The notes under the pieces: generated by a model
The model's database searches: none
What the model was told of the DNA's origin: nothing
The model's input: the letters and a program-made list of their open reading frames with translations, nothing else
Shown here: positions 35,984-44,811 of the stretch, piece after piece
Numbering within the stretch: position 1 is the stretch's first letter
How the letters are laid out: every line of letters begins with the position of its first letter
Program-made: the position numbers and the translations under genes
Assembly: GCF_963665445.1 (NCBI RefSeq)
Contig: NZ_OY762276.1
Coordinates: forward strand, 4,396,601 to 4,460,600
Length of the DNA stretch: 64,000 nucleotides
From: an uncultured Desulfobulbus sp.
GTDB taxonomy: Bacteria > Desulfobacterota > Desulfobulbia > Desulfobulbales > Desulfobulbaceae
Reading direction: 5' to 3'

Positions 35984-36937
35984 TTATTTCTCAACATACA
36001 AATCGATAAAACGTTTAATTATTTCTGTTACGACTTTACCTTCTACATGTCGTTGATCATGTTTCCAGGCTAATTCTCTTCTGGTGTAGGAGACTATTTC
36101 ATAACTAGGAAAATAATCTATGGAGTCATAGGTATCGCAAATTTCCTGAGCTACTGTTCTTAGTTTTGATTTTGCAAGATGATTTGCGACGATAATGTCC
36201 TTCTCGGTAAAAGTCCTTAAAAGTGGTACCGGAGAGACTGTAAGTATAATTTTTGGAGTAGCTTGAGACACCTGAAAAATAATTTCTACGAGTTTTTTCA
36301 AAGAATTGAAAGTTTCCATGTAAGTCATGCTTTTAAACTCAAATCGACCAGATCGCTTAGGATGCCCTAGGTCTTTTGGGGTATCATTTAAAGCTATGCC
36401 TAGATGGTTATCATACCAGTAATCGGTGAGTCCTAAAGTAATGATTATTAAATCTGAATAGGCAATCTGCTCAACTTTATGTTGAACAGTATGCTTCATT
36501 TCAAGAGCGACATCTTTTGGTAATGGGAAAACACGATGCAATTGGGGATTCCAAAATTGCCCTTCTTTAATTTCAATAAGCCCATCGTCTGGTAGTTTTA
36601 CATAATTAAAAACTTCCTGTAGCTCATTGAGCATGGATAGCGTATTGAATTTAGTAAGTACTGTTTCTGCGGGACCGCCAGCATAAGTATTTTCAGGGAG
36701 ATTCAGTCCATGGCTCGAGACGTTGTATCCCCTTACGTTAAATGCACTTTCAATACTTCTGGCAAAGCAGGAACCTATAGTGAAAATTTTAGAATCTCGA
36801 GCGATTTTATATTTAGGAGTATGGTGAATATCAATTACTTGATTAGCTAGTAATCTAGTACAAGCATCTAATTCGCGGTGAGATCCACCATTTAAATGTA
36901 ATCCTTGAGCCCATCTATCGTATCCCTTTATTGACAT
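35984..36937 (-). CDS. GSCFA domain protein
   Basis: Protein of 317 residues with the name-giving motif near the N-terminus (FTIGSCFARSIE) and downstream features of the family (IITLGLTDYWYD, ILTVSPVPLLRTF, and AWKHDQRHV with the probable catalytic Asp and His). GSCFA proteins are SGNH-hydrolase-like and are presumed esterases or acyltransferases. In a capsule locus a role in O-acetyl addition or removal is reasonable (inference). A strong AAGGAG ribosome site precedes the ATG. It follows the large glycosyltransferase gene after 21 bases. Confidence 0.85.
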   Translation of the reverse strand: MSIKGYDRWAQGLHLNGGSHRELDACTRLLANQVIDIHHTPKYKIARDSKIFTIGSCFARSIESAFNVRGYNVSSHGLNLPENTYAGGPAETVLTKFNTLSMLNELQEVFNYVKLPDDGLIEIKEGQFWNPQLHRVFPLPKDVALEMKHTVQHKVEQIAYSDLIIITLGLTDYWYDNHLGIALNDTPKDLGHPKRSGRFEFKSMTYMETFNSLKKLVEIIFQVSQATPKIILTVSPVPLLRTFTEKDIIVANHLAKSKLRTVAQEICDTYDSIDYFPSYEIVSYTRRELAWKHDQRHVEGKVVTEIIKRFIDLYVEK

Positions 36938-36958
36938 TGTAAATCTCCTTAAAATTAA

Positions 36959-39900
36959 TTAAAAAATTGAATCGAAAGAAATTTTTGGAAATACACTGAG
37001 ACATGTTCCAGGTGAAGCGTTCAATATTTTAATACCATTTTTGTCGCAGTATTCTTTGGCACAACTATATGCCTTTTCCATACGCTCAGGTTCTGGAAGT
37101 GCCCATTTTTGCCCTTTTGCAGCATTTGTATAATTTTTTGTAAAATGATTCCTTCCTGATGGATCGTTCCAGTGTTTTCCATCTTTAGTGTAGTTATCTT
37201 TGGTCAAATTATAACTATGGTCGACTCCGACAAGATAAATTTCAGTACATCCTAAATATACAGCCATTTGTATAAGGGCGTAGGTAACAGTCCAGCCTTC
37301 ATAAAAACACTGTATATCATTTGAAAATTTAGGGAATTCTTTTATATTCGGAAAATGCTGTATGTAAAAAGGATACATATTTTCAACAGTTTCAAATGTC
37401 ATGAATCTATCAGAAATGATAAATTTATTCATTTGACTTGGCAAATTTCGAATCTCTTCAACAACCTGATCGATTAGCGTCAAGTCCTGGCACATCCAAT
37501 ATTTAAAGGAATAACCCCACTCTTTAAAACCAAGAAAAACTCTATTACTTCCAAGGGTAATTTCGTTTTTCAGTTTTTTCATGTCAATCTGGTTAAGACT
37601 GGGACCATTGCCGACAACAAAACATCGTTTTCCTCGGTGTTTATTTTTAAAAGTGAGAAGATTATCCTTAAAAAAATCATACATTACATATTTATAAATA
37701 AATGTTTTTAAATTTCGTAAATTATTTGGGTGTGATAGATCTGAAGCAGGGCTTTTCCCTAAATGCCTTTTTTTTATCAAGTCTACCGATTTTAATATAT
37801 CGTCAGGAGATATATTAAGTTTTGATTTAGCAAGTAGATTGTCGAAAGAACTGTTTGAATTTGCATGTTTATCTTTATTGTTAATGCTAGAATTTATCGT
37901 TTTTGAAGTATTGCTTGTTACACTAATCTTATTTTCATTATTATTCCTTAGTCGAATATCAATTAATTTTAAGTTCGATTGCACAATATCCTTTAGTTCA
38001 TTTCTTTCTACCAAAATTGTTTCATAAGCTGCTTTGGCAGCACTGTATTCGCCTGCGCGGAACAACTCGTTAGCTTCTTTTAATGTTTTCACTTTATTAG
38101 GCAAAGGCCCCTCCCTGTCCAAGGTATCTACCGGTGAAATTTTGGGTATATTATCTATTCCATTTAAACGAGTAGATTCGAACTGCGCTAACGAATCAAT
38201 TGTTTCGACCCCTGAAAAATATTCTTCAGAGGTAGGTAACGCGTAGCTTTTTTGGAGCATTGAAGCTATGTGTAAAATAAAAGATTCGCGTATGCTCGAA
38301 TCAAAGCCTCTTTTATGAGCTTCAGTGATCGCATCGCCGAGTGTTTCTGCAGTTTTTGCCCACACAACGGCACCCGATCGTGCCAAGGGAAAATCTCCAG
38401 TTACTACAACTGGTATTTCTCGAATGAGTGATTCATACGCACTTTGTGAGATGGTGGTCAAAATGACATCAAAATGAGGAATTACATCTAAAATATGAAT
38501 TTTTTTATTAACGAGGGTTACATTGGGCAATCCCTTGGATTTATTGAATTTTTTTGAATATGGGTGAGGTTTGATGAAAAAGGAAAATCCTCTTTTTGTG
38601 CCAAGATCGTTAAGGAACTCAATAATCTGAGAAGGTGCTTCGTAAGGGAATACTTTATCTTTATAATATTTTTCACCATATAGCGTACTGGTCGGGCTGC
38701 CTAATTCATTTTCAGGTAAAAATAGTATTTTAAGTCGTTTTTCAGAACGAATTTTTTTGATTAGGTTAGCGAATTCAGCAGCGGACGGTGGATCGCGACG
38801 CACTTTTCTTGTCAGTGCATCACGGCGTATGTGACGTAAGAGTTTCTCTACGTCTGTCCTAAAAGAGCCAATATTTTTTGAGGCTGAAATATGGTTACTA
38901 TCTGTTAGGTATGAGCATTCTGTCAACTGCCCTCTGAGGTCGTAATCAAGCGTCCCGGGGAGGACACCGTATTCAATGTAACTAAATGACCTGACGCCAT
39001 GGGCGTAAGCGCAGGAATAAAACAAAAGAGAATATGGAGTAAACTGCGACCATATCAAAACCCTGTCAGGCTTCATCCGGTCGAGTATTTGGTTAAAATA
39101 GGTTCTATTTTTTGTGAGTAAATGTACTTTCTTTGATTCGTTTTCTGTAAAAATGTCCAGTTTGTTTTTGATATCTGTAAGAAATTGAGGGTGGATTGTT
39201 TCTATCTCCATCTTATCGTTAACATATTTTTTAGTAGAACTAGTTGGATCACCTTTTATCTGATGGATAACAGGAAAATCATCGCTTTGATAAAAGTGTC
39301 TATACTCAGATGTTGTGCATATCATTACATCAAACTTTTCAAATAGATCATCAGCTATTACTTTTATGATGTTTTTAAATTTATCAGAATTTAATTCTCC
39401 TGCAAAAATTAAAATTTGTTCTCTTTTGCTTGTCGGATTTTTATTTTGCTTGCTCCATTTGATTGAAAATGGTGATTTCCACAATTGATTTATTCTGCTG
39501 CATTTATCTTGGTATATAGCATTGTATATTCGTTCCCATACTGCAGCTGCATCATTTTCATCTTCCACGGATCTGCATAGTCTTAATGCTTTATAATATT
39601 GATTTCTCAAATAGACTGTGTAGTTTTGTAAAAAAACATCCTCGCTGGGTAATCCTAAAAGCTGTCCCTCGATATTATTCTGTGCATCCGTTAATCCTTG
39701 AATAAATCTGCATATTTTCTCAGGAGTATTTGCCTGGGTTATTGAGCCTGGGCGAATGCGGTAGTAATACAGTGCATCTGATATGCACTTAACCTTCCGG
39801 CTTGAACGAAGTAACGCATAAGTTGTTGGAACATCCTCGAAAATTATTGCGGGGTATTGAATTTTATTCTTTTGAAACAATTCTGTGCGATACATTTTAT

Positions 39901-40378
39901 TCCAGGCTGATCCGCTAACTCGCAGGGGGCCTCCAAACAGTGAATTTTCACACTGGCCTGTAACAAGTCCCTGTGCACGACAAAACGGGTTTCCTTCCAA
40001 ATCGCCATTATCGGAAACATTTTGTATTCCGCATTGGACAATGTCCACATCCTTTTCAAATGCTTCGTGAAGAAATCGCAGGTACTCTTTATGAACAAAG
40101 TCATCGCTATCGATAAATACGATATATTCCCCTTTCGCTGCTTGTATTCCTGTATTTCGTGCAGGTCCAAGCCCTTTATTTTCTTTATGACGGATACATG
40201 AAATTCGATTATCAGTTTTAATATATTCAGAAATGACATTTATAGAATCTTGGTCATCATGATCGTCAACGATAATTAGTTCAAAATTATTGTAACTTTG
40301 TCTTAGGATGCTATCAACACATTCTTTAAGGTAATCACGCACTCTAAATACTGGTACTACAACCGTAATCAATTTCAT
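36959..40378 (-). CDS. Three-domain capsule protein: GT2 glycosyltransferase, GT-B-like domain, DUF115/MptE-like domain
   Basis: Protein of 1139 residues. Residues 1-230 are a GT-A family 2 transferase (VVVPVFRVRDYLKEC, DSDDFVH as the DxD motif). Residues about 330-720 are a GT-B-like domain resembling the protein at 34016-35533 (IEYGVLPGTLDYDLRGQ, then FIKPHPYSKKF). Residues about 760-800 look like a TPR pair (ELFRAGEYSAAKAAYE). A Ser/Asn-rich linker follows, then residues about 890-1120 are DUF115/MptE-like (CFVVGNGPSLNQID, then VGVDHSYNL). That domain is seen in surface-glycan and flagellin glycosylation proteins and resembles the start of GT42 sialyltransferases. It is probably a multi-activity polymerase or repeat-unit enzyme (inference). 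No stop interrupts it. Very AT-rich. Confidence 0.82.
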   Translation of the reverse strand: MKLITVVVPVFRVRDYLKECVDSILRQSYNNFELIIVDDHDDQDSINVISEYIKTDNRISCIRHKENKGLGPARNTGIQAAKGEYIVFIDSDDFVHKEYLRFLHEAFEKDVDIVQCGIQNVSDNGDLEGNPFCRAQGLVTGQCENSLFGGPLRVSGSAWNKMYRTELFQKNKIQYPAIIFEDVPTTYALLRSSRKVKCISDALYYYRIRPGSITQANTPEKICRFIQGLTDAQNNIEGQLLGLPSEDVFLQNYTVYLRNQYYKALRLCRSVEDENDAAAVWERIYNAIYQDKCSRINQLWKSPFSIKWSKQNKNPTSKREQILIFAGELNSDKFKNIIKVIADDLFEKFDVMICTTSEYRHFYQSDDFPVIHQIKGDPTSSTKKYVNDKMEIETIHPQFLTDIKNKLDIFTENESKKVHLLTKNRTYFNQILDRMKPDRVLIWSQFTPYSLLFYSCAYAHGVRSFSYIEYGVLPGTLDYDLRGQLTECSYLTDSNHISASKNIGSFRTDVEKLLRHIRRDALTRKVRRDPPSAAEFANLIKKIRSEKRLKILFLPENELGSPTSTLYGEKYYKDKVFPYEAPSQIIEFLNDLGTKRGFSFFIKPHPYSKKFNKSKGLPNVTLVNKKIHILDVIPHFDVILTTISQSAYESLIREIPVVVTGDFPLARSGAVVWAKTAETLGDAITEAHKRGFDSSIRESFILHIASMLQKSYALPTSEEYFSGVETIDSLAQFESTRLNGIDNIPKISPVDTLDREGPLPNKVKTLKEANELFRAGEYSAAKAAYETILVERNELKDIVQSNLKLIDIRLRNNNENKISVTSNTSKTINSSINNKDKHANSNSSFDNLLAKSKLNISPDDILKSVDLIKKRHLGKSPASDLSHPNNLRNLKTFIYKYVMYDFFKDNLLTFKNKHRGKRCFVVGNGPSLNQIDMKKLKNEITLGSNRVFLGFKEWGYSFKYWMCQDLTLIDQVVEEIRNLPSQMNKFIISDRFMTFETVENMYPFYIQHFPNIKEFPKFSNDIQCFYEGWTVTYALIQMAVYLGCTEIYLVGVDHSYNLTKDNYTKDGKHWNDPSGRNHFTKNYTNAAKGQKWALPEPERMEKAYSCAKEYCDKNGIKILNASPGTCLSVFPKISFDSIF

Positions 40379-40975
40379 GTAATGCTAAGTCTCCACCAAT
40401 TAATGATTAGATCAATTAATGCCAATATAATTATAAAAAATTTTAAAAGGTATCAGTATAATATATTAGCCTTCTTAAAAATCGATGTAAGCCTTACAAC
40501 TCTTCATTCCAAGCCTCATTCCTATCGAGGCCAATAGAACCTAGTAGTTTAGGTGGATAAAAAGTCGATCTTAATTTTAGCGCTTGTTCATTTCCTGACA
40601 ATAACTGAGGAGGGAGACAGGAAGAAAACATTACGATATTTTTAATTGAGGGGCCAAATTAACGAAAACTCCGAGGAAAACGAACGGGTCATTGATAGGA
40701 GACATAATAATTGATGGCCTGGCACAATCCAAAAAAACCGCTATTCACTTTGATCCAAGAAGTATGCAGAAAAATTCGAAATGCTCCTTAAAAAAGTAAC
40801 CTGATCGGTACTTATCGATGACTAGCTGCATTTTCTTTATTTGTGTGGATTTGATCCGTGAAAAAAACAAATCCACACAAATTGACAGGGAACCCAAATT
40901 TCCTCCCTCATGCCCACATGTCTTATCCGTGGCTACCGGATCAAGTTCTGCAGGCAGATCCCACTAGAATACACG
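40379..40975. other. 597-base intergenic region inside the capsule locus
   Basis: No supported gene. It holds a strong inverted repeat (separate entry, 40839-40882) and otherwise AT-rich unique-looking DNA. It separates the GT gene from the CMP-sugar cassette, so it is a likely site for a promoter serving the 40378-35984 genes. Confidence 0.5.
40839..40882. repeat. Perfect 15-bp inverted repeat with 14-base loop
   Basis: Arms ATTTGTGTGGATTTG (40839-40853) and CAAATCCACACAAAT (40868-40882) are exact reverse complements; the loop contains seven A. No T run follows on either strand, so it does not look like a standard terminator. It lies about 95 bases beyond the 3' end of the SIS gene. Confidence 0.7.
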
Positions 40976-42103
40976 TCATTTCTCAGATTGAAAAATATCT
41001 GTAAACATGTCGGCAACAGTGAAAATCCAGGCGGAGTGTAGTCCTGTAGCCAGGCTGCAGTTCCTCGTATCTGCCCAGAAATTGATCTGACCGTATTTAG
41101 ACAATGGATTGTCTGTATCAAAAGCGCTGAATGTAACAAGGGGGAAATTGTTTTTTACGGAATAGTCAGCCGCCTTTAAAATATTTGCAGATCTGCCGCT
41201 CGAGCTTATCAATACAACGGCATCTTTCGGGTCAGCATAAGCTTCCAGGCTTCTGTAAACCCAATTCTCTTGACCGTAATCATTTCCAAAGGCAGTCAGC
41301 AAGTTATGATCGTTGAATGCTACGGTACGAATACGGCTCTGCTTGGTAAAGTCAGTTGCGGCATGGCTAGCAATAGAAGAGCTGCTCCCATTCCCAGCAA
41401 AAATGACTTTGCCTCCCCTTTCATGAACCTTGCTGCAGAGATCGCGTAAGCCAACAAGTTCAGGCCAGTGTTCCTTGGCTGTCAACTGTTGTTCAATGGT
41501 CTCCAATGACCTTCTCAGGAAGTTGTCATCTCCATCGTTGTTTTCGATCAATGTCGCAACAAGCAAAACCCAGATCATGTGGGTGTTTTCAATAATATTA
41601 TAGATGTTGCTGTCCAGCCAGAGATTCAATTCTCCCTGTTTTCTCAAAGGATTATCTGCGGAAAAGCCTGAAAAGGTTACACACTTGATATTATTTTCAC
41701 GCGCGTATTTGGCGGCATTGACAATATTGGGTGAGGATCCGCTGGAACTGATCAACACCGCAACATCACCGGGATCGGCATAAGCCTCGAGCGCCTTTGC
41801 AACCCAATTTTCATAGCCGTAGTCATTCCCAAAGGCTGTGATTAAATTATGATCGTTTAGCGCAATCGTTCGTACACCTGCATGCTGTGTGTAATCAGTT
41901 GCCGCTTGACTCGCTATTGATGCACTTGCGCCATTGCCAGCAAAAATTAGTTTTTTACCCTTCTTTTTTATATCGAGGCAAAGATCCCTAAAGGCAAGCA
42001 AGCTTGGAATGATATCTGTTTCCAAGAGAGCCGTTCGATACTTGCTGAAGTAACTCGATAGTGCGATTTCATCTGACTCAGTAAGTTGCATTATTGTTTC
42101 CAT
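40976..42103 (-). CDS. Tandem-duplicated SIS (GmhA-like) sugar isomerase
   Basis: 375 residues made of two homologous SIS domains in one chain. Domain 1 (about 15-195) has LIFAGNGASASIASQAATDY, LNDHNLITAFGNDYGYENW and VLISSSGSSPNI. Domain 2 (about 205-372) has VIFAGNGSSSSIASHAATDF, FNDHNLLTAFGNDYGQENW and VLISSSGRSANI. Such domains normally form homodimers or tetramers of single-domain phosphoheptose isomerases. Both copies retain the phosphate-binding Ser loops. It probably isomerises a ketose phosphate to an aldose phosphate feeding the cassette at 42123-45474 (inference). The GGGAG ribosome site supports the ATG at 42103. Confidence 0.85.
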   Translation of the reverse strand: METIMQLTESDEIALSSYFSKYRTALLETDIIPSLLAFRDLCLDIKKKGKKLIFAGNGASASIASQAATDYTQHAGVRTIALNDHNLITAFGNDYGYENWVAKALEAYADPGDVAVLISSSGSSPNIVNAAKYARENNIKCVTFSGFSADNPLRKQGELNLWLDSNIYNIIENTHMIWVLLVATLIENNDGDDNFLRRSLETIEQQLTAKEHWPELVGLRDLCSKVHERGGKVIFAGNGSSSSIASHAATDFTKQSRIRTVAFNDHNLLTAFGNDYGQENWVYRSLEAYADPKDAVVLISSSGRSANILKAADYSVKNNFPLVTFSAFDTDNPLSKYGQINFWADTRNCSLATGLHSAWIFTVADMFTDIFQSEK

Positions 42104-42122
42104 GGTTTGCGACTCCCGTTGT

Positions 42123-43118
42123 TTAATTACAGGCGTATATACGATCGAGAAGTTGCATTACATTGAATGCATCTTGACTCGTTCCATAGGTTATAGGGCT
42201 ATCAGCATTTATACATTCAAAAAAATGATCAATCTCTGATTGCCAGGAAGTGTCGATATGATAGGTGATTTGTTCTTCAAACTCATAGCGGCCGTCACGC
42301 AAGTAACTGGGATTTCGTTTTATCGAAAGGATCTCGTTTCCATAGGCGCCTGAGGAAGTTTTAAGTCCATTCAATATCAGCGCCCCGCCTTCGAGAAAGA
42401 CTTCAATAGAAAATAGATAGCGCCATTGAGTCATCGTTGAGTGGACAGAAGCGCATATTCCTGTGGTTTTGTTTCGAAGAATGGCAAAAACATTATCTTC
42501 GATACCATCAATCTTCCAATACAGGTTGGAGACGAAAGCGGAAACGTCGTCAAATGGTCCTCCAAAGTACAGCATCAAATCGACCATGTGAATTCCCTGA
42601 TCCAACAAGATACCACCTCCAGCCAGCTCAGGTTTTGCTCGCCATCCTTCAAAATACGCTTCGTCGACTTCTTTACCGTATCGGCCTCGCATCCAGAGCA
42701 CTTTGCCGAGTTCTTTCTCATCGACGATTTGTTTCATTCGTACGATACTTTTGTGATGGCGGTGATTGAAGCCATACATCAACTTGCACTTCGGGTTCTG
42801 CTGTTCAGCCAGCATCACATCCTTGACCTGAGAAGCATTAAATCCAGGAGGTTTTTCTGAAAACACATGTTTTCCGGCCTGCAAGGATGCTATGCACAGT
42901 TCGGGGATGAGAAAATTTGGAGTGCAGACGAATACAGCGTCTACATCCTTTGACAAGTAAACAGATTCCGCTGACTCGGCTCTCTTGTAGGGTGTGCTTT
43001 CGGTCATAACTGTATCGTAGACCACAACCACTTTCCCGATCCCCGACGCTTCAATCGCCTTGGCTCGTATCTTCCCCATTTTTCCGTAGCCGATAATCCC
43101 GCAATTTATCATTGTCAT
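42123..43118 (-). CDS. Gfo/Idh/MocA family NAD(P)-dependent oxidoreductase
   Basis: Protein of 331 residues. The N-terminal Rossmann fold has GIIGYGKMGKIRA and the SEKPPG motif with catalytic Lys. The C-terminal domain has the family GGGILLDQGIHMVDLM motif. Members oxidise or reduce sugar or inositol hydroxyls. It lies 19 bases after the SIS gene boundary and 11 bases from the next dehydrogenase gene, in a run that ends with a cytidylyltransferase, so the likely substrate is a phosphorylated or CMP-linked sugar of this capsule (inference). Confidence 0.9.
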   Translation of the reverse strand: MTMINCGIIGYGKMGKIRAKAIEASGIGKVVVVYDTVMTESTPYKRAESAESVYLSKDVDAVFVCTPNFLIPELCIASLQAGKHVFSEKPPGFNASQVKDVMLAEQQNPKCKLMYGFNHRHHKSIVRMKQIVDEKELGKVLWMRGRYGKEVDEAYFEGWRAKPELAGGGILLDQGIHMVDLMLYFGGPFDDVSAFVSNLYWKIDGIEDNVFAILRNKTTGICASVHSTMTQWRYLFSIEVFLEGGALILNGLKTSSGAYGNEILSIKRNPSYLRDGRYEFEEQITYHIDTSWQSEIDHFFECINADSPITYGTSQDAFNVMQLLDRIYACN

Positions 43119-43129
43119 CCCTCGATCTA

Positions 43130-43945
43130 TTATTTTGAGCCTTCGATTGTTTGCATAAAATCAATAAAATCGTTCGCTGTCCCCTGTAAAAACTCACGAC
43201 AGGTACTGGAAATATGTGGCGTTCGAATGAATCGGTCTTCGGGTAATTCAGCGAGCCGCCCACGATATGGTTCATGCCAGAACACATCACAGGCTGCCCT
43301 TAATCGTCCCGACAGTAGTTCCTGATACAGCGCGTCTTCGTCTATGACGGGTCCACGAGCTGTATTGACCAATAGTGCACCGTCTGGCATTAATGCCAAC
43401 CGTTCCTTGTTGAACATCTCCCGCGTAGAATCAGTGAGTGGTACATGGAGACTGATACAGTCTGCTGTTTTTATCTTGGTATCAAGTTCAGAAACTGCAT
43501 TATGGGCAATATCAAAGCTGTCTACCTGCATAAAAGGTTGCATCTTCTCACACACTCGCTTCCCAATCCTGCCAGCGCCAATCACGAGTAGTTTGCGCGT
43601 TGCAAGTTGTGGTCGATCTACCTTCTTCCATGCATTCCAATCCCCATTTTCAGCATAAAGCCCCGTTAAAATCAGATGGCAGGAAAAAGCGGCGGTCTCT
43701 TCAAAAATGATATTGCAAGTCGACTCTGAAGGTAGGGAAATCGCGACACCACGCTGCTTTGCTTCATCAAAGGGCAGATTATCAGTGCCGACGCCGGTCT
43801 TGAAGATTCCTTTCAGGTTGGGGAACTCGGCCAACACGAATTTCTTGCCACCGACGAGAAAAATTTCAGCGGCGTTTTGATCCTTGGTGTAGTCAAGAGG
43901 AGGCAGGTAGCCCTCCAGGGTATTCGTAGCTTTGTAAATCAACAT
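43130..43945 (-). CDS. D-2-hydroxyacid dehydrogenase family protein
   Basis: 271 residues, shorter than the usual 310-330 because the N-terminal substrate domain is reduced. NAD-binding motif LVIGAGRIGKRV, LHVPLTDSTREMFN, catalytic Arg in LVNTARGPVID and catalytic His in RTPHISST are present. Family members include 3-phosphoglycerate dehydrogenase and glycerate dehydrogenase. In this cassette it may oxidise a sugar acid or glycerate-like precursor (inference). It lies between the Gfo/Idh gene and the IMPase gene with gaps of 11-12 bases, so it is part of one operon. Confidence 0.88.
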   Translation of the reverse strand: MLIYKATNTLEGYLPPLDYTKDQNAAEIFLVGGKKFVLAEFPNLKGIFKTGVGTDNLPFDEAKQRGVAISLPSESTCNIIFEETAAFSCHLILTGLYAENGDWNAWKKVDRPQLATRKLLVIGAGRIGKRVCEKMQPFMQVDSFDIAHNAVSELDTKIKTADCISLHVPLTDSTREMFNKERLALMPDGALLVNTARGPVIDEDALYQELLSGRLRAACDVFWHEPYRGRLAELPEDRFIRTPHISSTCREFLQGTANDFIDFMQTIEGSK

Positions 43946-43957
43946 CTAACTGCTCCT

Positions 43958-44707
43958 TTAGCTGAATGAAATTTTGCCGTTACTGGCCCGAACATGATAC
44001 TTCAAGGGGGCAGATCCCGGCTTCATGGCGACACTCCCTCCTGCAGCCTCGACTAAGGCAACTCCGGCTGCGACATCCCAAAGGTAAATATCCTCCTCCT
44101 CGTAGACATCGAAAATCCCGGCCGCCACATGAGCGAGCATAAGGGCAGCGGATCCCAACATGCGCACTTTTTTATACTTCTGCACGGCCTGAACGACAGC
44201 CATCAACGAATCGCTGTCGTATGAACGGCCACTTGGAAACCCTGTCGCTAAAACTGCTGCAGAAAGAGTGTCAACCGATGATACCTTGATTTTTTGATCA
44301 TCATACCAGGCACCCTTACCGACTTCGCCAACGTACACACGATCATGAAAAATATCGTGTATGATTCCAAGCCGTGGCTTATTGTTTTCCCACAATGCTA
44401 TTGACACTGCGGACATGGCAAAACCACGAGAAAAATTTAAAGTTCCGTCCAAGGGGTCTACAAGCCACAGAGGGCCGCTCATATTTGTCAGGGACGCATC
44501 TCCTTCTCTCTCCTCTTCGGCAAGAACCTCGATACCACTGGGAGACAGCAGTTCTAATATCTTTTTTTGGGCAGCAATATCTGCTTGAGTTTTTATATCC
44601 TTCCCCTGATTTTGCGTGATCTTGGCATCTCGCAAGAAATCTTTGCGTAATATCTGCACTGCTGCAGCTGCCGCTTTTTTAGCTAATGGTAAATAGTCGC
44701 CCATCAT
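43958..44707 (-). CDS. Inositol monophosphatase family phosphatase
   Basis: Protein of 249 residues with the complete metal site of the IMPase/HisN/CysQ superfamily: EEEREGDA, WLVDPLDGTLNFSRG and the late LWDVAAGVALVEAAGG. It should remove a phosphate from a small polyol or sugar phosphate using Mg2+. Sitting between dehydrogenase genes and a CMP-sugar transferase gene, it could dephosphorylate the sugar before cytidylylation, as KdsC does for Kdo-8-P with an unrelated fold (analogy, inference). Confidence 0.9.
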   Translation of the reverse strand: MMGDYLPLAKKAAAAAVQILRKDFLRDAKITQNQGKDIKTQADIAAQKKILELLSPSGIEVLAEEEREGDASLTNMSGPLWLVDPLDGTLNFSRGFAMSAVSIALWENNKPRLGIIHDIFHDRVYVGEVGKGAWYDDQKIKVSSVDTLSAAVLATGFPSGRSYDSDSLMAVVQAVQKYKKVRMLGSAALMLAHVAAGIFDVYEEEDIYLWDVAAGVALVEAAGGSVAMKPGSAPLKYHVRASNGKISFS

Positions 44708-44811
44708 GGAGCCTCAAGATGTTGCGTGCAGGGAGCATGCTGAGGGAGGTTTTCCCTCGCCTCTCCCAGTCAGTCGTCGATATTGAAATTGTGGTCTGAA
44801 TTTGCTGCAGT

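Noticed and set aside
35977-35993. Palindrome TGAGAAAT-T-ATTTCTCA as a terminator
   Set aside because: Short AT-rich stem with no following T run on the transcribed strand.
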